NCBI GenBank assembly: GCA_019916065.1
Contig: CM034242.1
Location: forward strand, 15,591,845 to 15,655,844
DNA: 64,000 nucleotides
Origin: Vitellaria paradoxa
Taxonomy: Eukaryota > Streptophyta > Magnoliopsida > Ericales > Sapotaceae
Direction of reading: 5' to 3'
In this document: one piece after another, positions 55,550 through 64,000 of the stretch
Numbering within the stretch: the first letter of the stretch is position 1
Layout: each line of letters opens with the position of its first letter
Translations under genes and position numbers: made by a program
The notes under the pieces: model-generated
What the model was told of the DNA's origin: nothing
Databases searched by the model: none
What the model saw: the letters and a program-made list of their open reading frames with translations, nothing else

Positions 55550-56410
55550 CTAGGGAATTGAACAAAAATGTGAATTGATATGAACCCTTGGGGATTGAGA
55601 TTTACAAGAATGTTTTCTTTTTTAATGTTCTGTGGAATGCATATATAACTTTCTCTGGCTTTAAGTGATGACTTAACCACCTCCCCACCCAAAAAAAAAA
55701 AAAAAGCTAAGGGTAATTGCTTTTGTACCTTGAGTACAAGGTAAAAATCAGTTGTAGTTCTGAATTTCAAATATAATAAATTTGCTTTCTCATAACTTTA
55801 CAAAAAAAAAAAACATTAATTAATTTCATATTTCTTGTACTTACACTCCTTGACTTAGTTTGACTGTGAATAGGCATTTTTATTTTTTATTTTTTAAACA
55901 TAAACTAATTGACTCAGTTTAAGTACTAAATGTAAAAATTCTAATATTTTTGAACTTCAAAAAGTTATTTTTACGCCCATTGTGTGGTTTTATTTAAGGT
56001 TAAAGTAAAATATTTAAACTTTTATCAAATATAACAGCTTTGCTTCCCTCATAACTTAAAAAAATAAATAAATAAATAAATTATTCATTTCACATTTCTT
56101 GTATTTAGTTTGACTTTGAATGAGCTTCTTTTTTTTTTAATGAGTAGTTTTATCTTGGGATAGTTTAAGTGCACTTAAAAACTTAACACTGTTAATGACT
56201 TCATTTAGTTTGGAGTGTAGGGTATAAAGGTAGCTTTATTTTTTTATTTGTTTTTCTGAATTTAAGGGGTTATTTACTTTTACTTTCAATACAAAGGCAT
56301 AAAATTAATTACTAAAAGATAAAATAAAAATATATTGATCAAGTCGATAGAGAAAAAGTAAAATCTTTTCCGCGCATTAATCTTTCAATTTTGTATTATG
56401 TAGGGACATG
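55550..56410. repeat. Gene-free stretch with a diverged direct repeat and MITE-like end
   Basis: gggtaattgcttttgtacct near 55710 is in the style of a Mutator-type MITE terminus. A roughly 90-bp direct repeat follows: 'tttgctttctcataacttta … tttcttgtacttac … tagtttgactgtgaat' (about 55780-55875) and 'tttgcttccctcataactta … tttcttgtatttag … tttgactttgaat' (about 56040-56125), 260 bp apart. No gene. Confidence 0.45.
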
Positions 56411-57300
56411 TCTAGTAATTTGGGGGGTTTAGGCAAAATTTTTAAGGAGGCCTACTTTATGTGGGTAAAATTTGTAGGGATACTTAACTTATTTGTTGTC
56501 ATAAAATTTTAAATAAAATTAAAAATAACAATTAATACATTAAATATGAGATAATTCTTTTCTTACTGTTTGTCAATTAGGATTTGATATAAAACTAAAA
56601 AGCATAATAATAAATATATTAAATATTAGATACTGTTTGTCAATTTAATGTGTATCGATAGATTTAAAGTAAAGAGTTTAAAAGTTGATATCTAAATTTT
56701 AAATAAAATTAAAAAAATAATTAATGTATTAAATATGAAATAAAATAAGAAGTTGAGAATTCTTTTCTTTTTCTTGTGTGCATTAATAAGATAATTATGA
56801 CAAATTGAGTTATAATAAGTAGCTCAAAATTTTTTATTGGTTAAATAAAATTAAAAAATAAAAAATAATAATTACATAAATAAGTATAATATGTATAGAT
56901 AGACAACGTTCAAAAGTTGATATCTAATTTTAAATAAAATTAAAAAATAATAATATGAGATAATTATGAAATATATGAATAGAATTAAAATAGAAAGTTA
57001 AAAAATCTTTTCTTTTTTTGGTGAACAATAGAATTAAAATAAGAAGTTCAAAAGTTTTTTATTGGTTAAATAAAAATAAAAAATAAAATAATAATAATTA
57101 CATAAGATAATTATAATATATATATATATGTATATATATAGATAGAGTTAAAGTAAAAAGTTCAAAAACTTGAGAATTGGAGAAAAAAATAAAAGGTTTT
57201 ATAAATTTATCAAAATTTTATTTGATTTAAAATATTATTTAATATTTCTATTATTAATAAAACTTTTAGATATGTAGGGTTTTATTTTTTGCGGGAACGG
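56411..57300. repeat. Low-complexity block of imperfect repeats
   Basis: From about 56505 to 57190 the phrases 'aaataaaattaaaaaataa', 'tattaaatatgagataatta' and 'aaagttcaaaagttgatatc' recur every 100-200 bp with heavy drift. The block is bounded by less AT-rich pieces: 'ttggggggtttaggc' near 56425 and 'gggggccgcctaatctacc' near 57302. These look like the two ends of an inserted element, but no inverted pairing was confirmed. No gene. Confidence 0.4.
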
Positions 57301-57344
57301 AGGGGGCCGCCTAATCTACCTAAGGGTACCCACGTCCCCGTTAA

Positions 57345-57745
57345 TACGCGTGTAAAGTCATAGGTTATAATAATTCTGCTATTCTAGTCAATTTTCTTAA
57401 CTCATTCACTTATGTGCCTCGTACAGCAAGAAAACACAATGTAAATAGTGAAGTTCTACTGGATTGGATCAATGTAGGACCTATTGTATACTAGAAACAC
57501 ACTGTGTATCTTTAATTAATTTTTGTTTTTTTATCAAAAAAAAGGTAAAGTTATTAAATATTTTATAAAAATTAAAAAAATTACTTATACACCACCTTTA
57601 AATAATAAGTGTAAGGTCTTATGTCTAGTTAATTTTCTTTAACCCATTCATTTCTGTGACACTTACCGCAGAAAATACATTATTGAGTTAATAATAAAAT
57701 TTTAAACTTTTAGATTAATGTAGGACCTATTGTATATTATTAGTA
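57345..57745. repeat. Diverged direct duplication, about 240-bp period
   Basis: Two copies, about 57365-57500 and 57605-57740. Each contains gtcaattttcttaactcatt or tagttaattttctttaaccc, then 'aatacattat'-like wording, and closes with the exact phrase atcaatgtaggacctattgt or attaatgtaggacctattgt. They are non-coding. Confidence 0.55.
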
Positions 57746-58069
57746 GTTAAGGGTTACTAATAAAAAAAATAAAAGTTTCATCAAAAATTGAAAATTGATT
57801 GCATAAAATTTTTAACTTTTCTACTATCGCTCTTGTTTCTTTTATAGTAATACTAATATAGATAAAAACTATAGATAATCTAATGATTTAAAAACAGACT
57901 GCTAACTCTATAGTATATTTCATGTGAAAATTTTATGAACAAATTGATATTGTGGAGATTTAAATCAATTTTTTTTTAAGCTAAGATTTAAAACAATTTG
58001 GGGATGTTGGATTTGACAAGTCTTTTATTTTTCACTTACATCCCACAACTATGTATTTACGTGTTCCGT

Positions 58070-58345
58070 AGAAATTTGAGAATGTTTGGCAACCTTTAAA
58101 TGTTTGGCAAAATAAATAAAAATTTTTAATAATTTTTGACAACTTTTAGATGTTTGGTAGAAATTCTGATAACTTCTAAATTAAATTAAAGTGAAATGAT
58201 CATTATATTCCAGCTAACTTAACAAAAGTAGTGTTTTGGCAAACTACTAACTTAACAAAAAGAGCAAAAGTTGATATTATCAAATATTTAAAACACCAAA
58301 CGTTTTTCTTTTTTTTTTTTTTTGGCTCCGCCAAACGGTGCCTAG
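58070..58345. mobile_element. MITE-like element
   Basis: It begins gagaatgtttggcaaccttt and ends gccaaacggtgcctagc, with several internal 'gtttggcaaa' and 'ttttgacaacttttaga' pieces in the style of 28570-28915 and 37296-37650. The T16 run at about 58308-58324 sits just inside the right end. Confidence 0.4.
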
Positions 58346-58797
58346 CTAGTATTTGGATGTAGAATGTGTGTTAATTGATGCAATTCCCAGCCACAACCAT
58401 CTTTTCAGCTATTACGATAATATCCATCAGATTTCTCTTCAAGGAAATATCTTACTTTAGGAAAACAATCCTAAAACAGGGAGCATGTACTGTGTTAATA
58501 CAGGAACATTGTTCATCTCTTATAACAATTTTTTTTTTAATGTAAAAAATGGTTTTATCTTAATTTATTCAAATTTTTTAAAAAATAGAAATAACAAAAA
58601 AAATATTTTCTGATTTAGGGAGTAAAAATTTTAATGCATTAGAGCATAAATATTTTAAACTGTTGTAGACAATGGTTCGATAAGAAAGCTCTTGCTGTAA
58701 AGTAATAAAGCATTTTTTAAAAATATTTAAAAAAAAATTATTCGGAAAATCTGATATGAATGCCATAACTTTATAAAAAATTGTGATTGAAGAAATT
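58346..58797. other. Gene-free stretch
   Basis: AT-rich, without supportable features. An 82-codon frame at 58578-58826 (minus) is Phe/Ile/Asn-rich and has no domain. Confidence 0.4.
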
Positions 58798-59140
58798 AAG
58801 GTGCCATTTAGTTTTATTTTTTTCATTTTCTGTTTTTTTGTTTTTGCTTTCTATTTTCTGTTTGGAGGTCATTTTTAATTTTGTGCTTTTAAAAATAAGA
58901 AAAATAGTTCAAAACTCATTTAGTTACTTGTACTTTCAAAATTTATTTTCGAAAACAGAAAATGAGTTTGTACATAAAAAAATGATAAAAATTCATTTTA
59001 AGAGTTTTTAACTAAAAAATAAAGAAAATTTTAAAATAAGAAAAATAAAGTATTTTTTGTTTTCTAATTTTGAGATTTTTAATACATAAAATAAAAATAG
59101 AAAATAAAAAATAAAAAGTAAACAAATGTCACTTAAATTT
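58798..59140. mobile_element. MITE, family E, copy 2
   Basis: aggtgccatttagttttatt at the left and aagtaaacaaatgtcactta at the right are inverted partners. The body mirrors that of 29280-29608: long T-rich left half, 'gaaaacagaaaatgagtttg' centre, A-rich right half. It is homopolymer-rich and non-coding. Confidence 0.5.
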
Positions 59141-60230
59141 CCTTATATGTACGTACACATACACATACATATTTATATATATATATATATATGATTAAAG
59201 TCGTTCCCTAGATGGCTAGAGATTGTATCTGTATGGATTAATTGTTAGTGCTAGATTAGACTAAGCATTGCTTTTCTATTTTGCCAGCTTTAAAGCTTTG
59301 TGAAACCCACTTTCCCAGTAGTGCTGACTACTGTAATGATATATATAGGCATTGGCTTTGTTAGTCACATGATCTGTCTTTTAGTTCCAGAGTCATCTAA
59401 ATTTCGTTTTCATTTATACCATAAATTAAGTACCCAAAAAAAAAAAAAAAGAGATAGAAAAGAAAAGAACAAACAATAGATCATGTGCTTGTCTTTCATT
59501 GCTTGGCTTCTCATGCCCCTAACTTCGTATTTTAGGACGGAAAGTATAGAAATATAAAAATTAATTAAAAATAAATAAAACTTAAATCAATATTCAATCA
59601 AAATATTTAAAATTAACTCTGATTCTCATATAAAATAATATCATAGTGAATTTAAATATCACATCCCAGTGACTAAATTTAAAAGTCTACAAGGCCGCAC
59701 ATAAATCATGATAATATAATAAATCTCAAAATATAATCATTAAGTCTAGGACCCACACTTTTGGTTACACAAATAAGAACACAGTTATCGAATGTAACAA
59801 GTAATAGTAAGAGTGTAAGTCAGCCTTTAGTCTAACTCAACACCAGATGATTATTTCAAACTCTCAAGAGGTCACTTGTAATATGAAAGAGGGCAAGTAT
59901 CATTGCTAGTAGGTAGAATTGAGTACATATGCAAGAGTGTACATAACTCAAGGATACATAATACTTCACAACATTCTCAACAAAAATATAATGCTCAATA
60001 TAAGTGTAATGTAATGGCCAATCTATTTTTTAATCTCTATTTATTTCCAATCCTTATTCTGGGACATGTGACATTTATCAAAGCACGCAGGATTACTAGC
60101 TATAGTGTTTCATGCTCATGAAAACATATATCTCAATATATTTTTATCACTTTCTTTGACCAACTAATCAGCAAAATTGATAAAAATTTGTTCATATATA
60201 ATAATATGTGAAATACATACATAAATGATA
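59141..60230. other. Gene-free stretch, origin unknown
   Basis: A TA tract lies near 59173-59191. About 59640-60120 is less AT-rich and reads like non-coding retroelement sequence (for example 'cacatcccagtgactaaatt', 'aagtctacaaggccgcac'), without LTR ends or domains. The 72-codon frame at 59903-60121 has no recognisable domain. Confidence 0.3.
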
Positions 60231-61175
60231 GCTTGGCCTAGTAGTCAACTGCACCACTTTATATAAGAATGGCATCATTTGCCGACCAAACTGAATTTCG
60301 GTCACTGCAAGTTAAATTTTTCCTAACCAACCATATGTTGGCCGGCAAAAGGATACTTTTTGACTGATCAATTGGTTGCTAATAGTCTACCTTTTAGCAA
60401 CTAAAATTTGGTTGGTAAAATTCAACTCGAGCCACACTTGGAATTTTTATTTTTTATTTTTAAAATGAACTATTTGTCAATAAAAGTGAACTTGGTCTCT
60501 AAAGGTTAAACTTTTTCTAACAAACTATGTTTGTGGTCTATTTGGCATGCTGAAAAAATTGATAAATTTCTAAAAACCTCTAAAAATCTTCAAAATTCTC
60601 TAATACAATTTACTTCCTTATACTTTGTGAAATTTCTATAAATTTTATATATCTACATATCCCGACAAATTTTTACAAACTTAATAAATTCTTAACAAAC
60701 CCAATAACATCTCTACAAACCCCAATAATTTTTTTTACAAATTCCAAAAATTTTTTAACAACTTTTCAAAAATCAAAAGTCAAAAGTTAATGAGAGCACT
60801 ATTCATCTTTGAAAAGCGTGGTTTGGTGTCAAATACAGTTTAGTGCCAAATGCTAAAAAATTACCCAAAACTGTATTTTTCGTTATTTTTCATTATTTTT
60901 CGTCAATCCAAATACCCCTTAGGTAAAGGGATATTTCGTTAGTGACTTATTAGTCATTAAAAGTCTACCTTTTAGCAACTAAAATTTGGTCAATAAAAGT
61001 CGTACCTTCATGTGCAAAATATGTTTTTGGTCACGAACACCTTCTATGACTAACAGTTGTCGACCAATCAACGATCAAATTATGTTTGGTCTCAATACTT
61101 TTAGTGACCAAAAAGAGACCTTTAGTGACCAAATTGTTGGTTGCTAAAAGTGTGGATTTTTGTGGTGCAAACTTA
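60231..61175. mobile_element. Interrupted repeat element ('ctaccttttagcaac' family)
   Basis: Both 60231-60532 and 60921-61175 are built from phrases such as 'gtctaccttttagcaactaa' (about 60388 and 60968), 'aaatttggttggtaaaa', 'ttggtcgctaaag'-like wording and 'gtgaccaaaaagagacc'. They are evidently one element split by the family-B MITE at 60533-60920. Alternating 'ggtcactaa' and 'ttagtgacc' phrases suggest internal inverted pairing. No coding frame, class unknown. Confidence 0.45.
60533..60920 (+). mobile_element. MITE, family B, copy 4, nested in another repeat
   Basis: It begins ggtctatttggcatgctg and ends caatccaaataccccttag. The family-B order is kept: 'tgaaatttctataaatttta', 'aatttttacaaacttaata', 'accccaataatttttttta', 'cactattcatctttgaaaa', 'tttttcgttatttttc'. 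A segment corresponding to the 'atcgttct' region is shortened. Confidence 0.65.
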
Positions 61176-62030
61176 TTATTCATGGGGTCCAATTAACTAG
61201 TTGGCTAGGGACTATTAATATACAGGTTTTCGACTATTAATATACCATGAATGCGTTGTAGAAAATTGGGAGATTCTATACCTACCTTCAAAGTGGATGG
61301 CCTAACAGTTAATTTTCCCTGAGTATGGTACGCATATATATTCATCAGGCAAAATGAACTTTTGGTTCTTAAATGAGTACCCATTTGTATTTTCAGTTAT
61401 TCTACGCATTATATTAGAACTTGGATAACTAATAAGATTATGCCATATGATAGATTCCTTTGGATTAGAACACTTCGTTTGTATTATTGCATGCATTTAT
61501 TTCCATTTTATAGTTGAATAATATATCCCCAAAGAAAAAACTACAAGTTTTTCCATTACAGGCGTTTGGCTTGAAATAATTGAAGTAATATATAAATAAT
61601 TTATATTTTTTTTTCTAAATTCAATATGATATCTATTACAGCAAATATATTTTAAATTTCAAAAGATTTTGTTTTTGATTTAGGATAGTATAATATTTCT
61701 TTAATATAGATTTTTGTTCCCTTAGGCAAAATAACATTAGCTCTTCTAGAGTCTTCTATCATTTTTGAAGTGCCTAAATAGGTAGCAACATTGGCTTAAA
61801 GTAAAAAAATATTTTTCATGTCGAAAAATAGTGTGTAGTAGCACATACATTTTCATCATTTGTCTAAACCATGAATATAAAACATAAAAATACTGATTTT
61901 TAAAAGAAATATTTAAATGAACTCAATATAAATGTTGAAATAAAATATAAGAGCAAATATTACATAATAATGGCTATTATACAAAAATAACAATGAAATC
62001 AAAATATGATAATAAGTATAGATATTGTAT
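61176..62030. other. Gene-free stretch
   Basis: AT-rich; nothing supportable is seen. A short duplication 'gactattaatatac' occurs at about 61207 and 61230. Confidence 0.4.
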
Positions 62031-62998
62031 TACATATTAACTTCAAGTTCCTTGATGAAATCATCAACATCAAAATGTGTGTCATTAGACATCAAGTCAT
62101 CAAAGCTTGCAAAATTAGTTTTTACAACTTTGCTATTTTCTTTTATTGATGTCTGATAAAGATATACTAGATATTTTGATGTACAATAGTTACATGATCA
62201 ATATCCTTGACCATCACATTTGAAGCAAGTTTTATCATCACACTTTGGGGACTTTTTTGAGATTTATGAATTAAGTTTTTAATATTGTTTTGACTTTTTT
62301 TAGAATTATACCTCTTCTAGTGGTATGGCATGAACCTGGTATGATAATTTTTACAACTTCGCCCACAACTTTTGCTTTTTCTTTCACTACGACCACGTTA
62401 TGAACGAGGACTACGTTCATTAAATAATATTGTGTTCACTTCAAGGAATAGTATAGAGCTAGGAGGATAGGGTTGGTGATTTTTCATTAATAGCTCATTA
62501 TTTTATTATGCTACCAGTAGAAATGATACTTATTCTGAGTATCTAGTTAAACTACGCTCTCTACAGGAGCATGTTAGATGCGTGAAATGTAGGGAAATTT
62601 TTTTCCAATAATTATGCCTCAGTAATCCTTTCTCCACATAACTTTGGAATTGAAACAATTTTGTAGATTACAAAATTAAAGTCATTAACAACTTTGAAAT
62701 CCTAAAACTGCTAATTTAACCAAATATAACTAGTTTATGGGAGGTGAAAAGACTTCTAGTGATTATATCTCTCCTTTAAATTATTTGCATTTTAAGGGAA
62801 TATTTTAACTTTGGGATATTCAAATTTCAATTTCTCATAGAGATGATGGCAAAGAAATATCATAGCCATAGCCTTAGTCATAGCCTTATCTTGATGGAAT
62901 AGAGCACTTTCTACCACAACCTGCTGGGATGTGATAGGTGCCACTAGACCCTTATGGCATATGGTATTATAATCTTTGATAACATTATTGAGATCCAT
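62031..62998 (-). pseudogene. Ty1/copia-type gag remnant (minus strand)
   Basis: Read on the minus strand from 62998: MDLNNVIKDYNTICHKGLVA, then (about 62900-62820) 'ALFHQDKAMTKAMAMIFLCH' and HHLYEKLKFEY. This is the gag (UBN2/retrotran_gag) segment found in a very common plant copia-like family (F-x-H-Q-D-K-A-x-A-M-x-F-L-x-H-H-L). Frameshifts follow, but further gag pieces can be tracked: 'MKNHQPYPPSS' near 62485, a basic Arg/Gly-rich stretch now 'RGRSERKSKSCGRSC' near 62395, a CCHC remnant near 62230, and the tail 'THILMLMISS' near 62060. No polymerase is in the window. Non-functional. Confidence 0.65.
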
Positions 62999-63840
62999 AG
63001 TTTGCAGATAAATTTCACCATGAAGACTTATGAGAGAAAGTTTTCTCCAAAAATATCAAGAGTAACCAAATCTAATTTATTAATGTTAGATTTATTTTTG
63101 TAATTTGCAAATTAGTGAACAAAATAATGATTTTAAATTTGTACTTTTAAACATTTAGTTAATATATCAAAGGCGCATGTTTAAAGGATTTTTAGAAAGT
63201 TTCTTAATTCTCAAGGAGATTGGAAATACTTTAAAGGAGTTTTCTAATAGTTAAGGAGGTTAGAAATATTTTAAGGAAAGTTTCCTAATGTTCCAGGAAG
63301 TTGAAAATTTTCCTAAAACATTTTGAAAATAAGAAACTATACAATCTTATGTATGATTGAATTGATTGAGTACTCTATAAATAAAAACCTTTCTCCTAGA
63401 ATTTTTATAGAAAAAGAACAAGATATAAAACTTGCCTATATTGGTTCAAGAGTTCTTTTCTTCTTTTAGCTAAACAACTTCACATATTGGTGCTTCTTGA
63501 TCTTTAATGATTTGAATATTGGTCTTTCACTAGTGATGGTGCATTGTAGACTTGAGCAAAGATTCAACTCAAGGGATGGTAAATTCGATTGAGAATTTTG
63601 TAGTTGTAATCTTTGTAATCCGACTTATATAATGAAAGAAGATTTTCTGGTCTTTCCTTTAGGACTTGTAGTTTTTGTCGATTTGAGTTTCCACATTAAA
63701 TTCTTGTGTCATTTTATTCTTTTGCATTTGCTTGTTTGACTGATTGTTTGATACTAATATTTACAAAATTTCAATTAAGATTTTCCACAATAAGAAAATA
63801 ATAACTGTAAGGTACTTGCCACTTCAAAATATCCTTAGAA
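62999..63840. repeat. Possible LTR or leader sequence next to the gag remnant
   Basis: About 63370-63385 has ctataaataaaaacc, a TATA-like motif. It is followed by roughly 300 bp that are less AT-rich and end near 'attcttgtgtcattttattc'. This order (TATA, leader, gag) is LTR-like, but the motif is on the plus strand while the gag is on the minus strand. They may therefore belong to different elements. No duplicate of the block lies in the window. Confidence 0.3.
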
Positions 63841-64000
63841 CCTTAACCCCCGATTGGATGGTGCTAAAATTTCAAGGAGGATAAGTTTTAGAGGGGGTAT
63901 AAGATAAGAAGGGATATTATTTTTAGAGGGTTGGCCCACATTGATATGATGTTTATGGAGGGGGATAACTTTTAACTTGGTTTGGATATTTTATAAATAA
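63841..64000. other. Partial repeat at the window edge
   Basis: The sequence 'cccccgattggatggtgcta … gggggataacttttaacttg' resembles a MITE or Harbinger end (compare 'gggggataactctatg' at 18282), but it runs off the window. Confidence 0.25.

Overview
The window is nuclear DNA of a flowering plant, almost certainly a eudicot; no species can be named from it. The evidence is AT-rich intergenic DNA packed with plant transposable elements, GT-AG introns, a chloroplast-targeted fatty-acid synthase gene, a plant-only DCD-domain gene and a plant-only PADRE (DUF4228) gene. Nothing bacterial, organellar or viral was seen.

Three genes look intact. (1) 19373-19900, minus: a one-exon PADRE/DUF4228 protein of 175 aa with an MGNC N-terminus. 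(2) 40259-42612, minus: a four-exon, 420-aa Asn-rich protein with a C-terminal DCD domain (B2/NRP type). (3) 51456-55263, plus: an eight-exon, 492-aa plastid beta-ketoacyl-ACP synthase of the KAS I group, with one GC-AG intron. They are kilobases apart and nothing suggests that they act together. KAS I works in plastid fatty-acid elongation, while DCD and PADRE proteins are linked to stress and defence responses in other plants.

The rest is a mosaic of repeats. From 1 to 5 kb there are LTR-like scraps, CT/GA microsatellites and a diverged MITE. From 5.9 to 9.3 kb lies a decayed Ty1/copia element, split by a small minus-strand LTR element (6761-8271). From 9.29 to 18.22 kb is a roughly 8.9-kb palindrome: two 4.3-kb arms, each carrying a broken PIF/Harbinger transposase 3' half and a broken Myb/SANT-like partner gene, joined by a 303-bp spacer that is mostly four tandem repeats. 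From 20 to 30 kb is AT-rich DNA with several MITE families and one tRNA-derived SINE with a perfect 16-bp target-site duplication. From 30.41 to 34.97 kb is a non-autonomous Mutator-like element with long terminal inverted repeats (TIRs) and LTR-like filler, ended by a 91-bp tandem duplication. From 35.3 to 37.2 kb an inverted-repeat element sits between two direct repeats. From 43 to 51 kb and 55.5 to 62 kb there is more AT-rich intergenic DNA with MITEs. The window ends in a decayed minus-strand copia gag (62.03-63.0 kb) and LTR-like sequence.

I found no convincing new biological system. The items most worth a second look are the PIF/Harbinger palindrome, the long-TIR element at 30.4-35.0 kb, the nested structure at 35.3-37.2 kb, the SINE, and the GC-AG intron with unusual active-site-region residues in the KAS gene. 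All boundaries and similarities were judged by eye, without alignment or database search.
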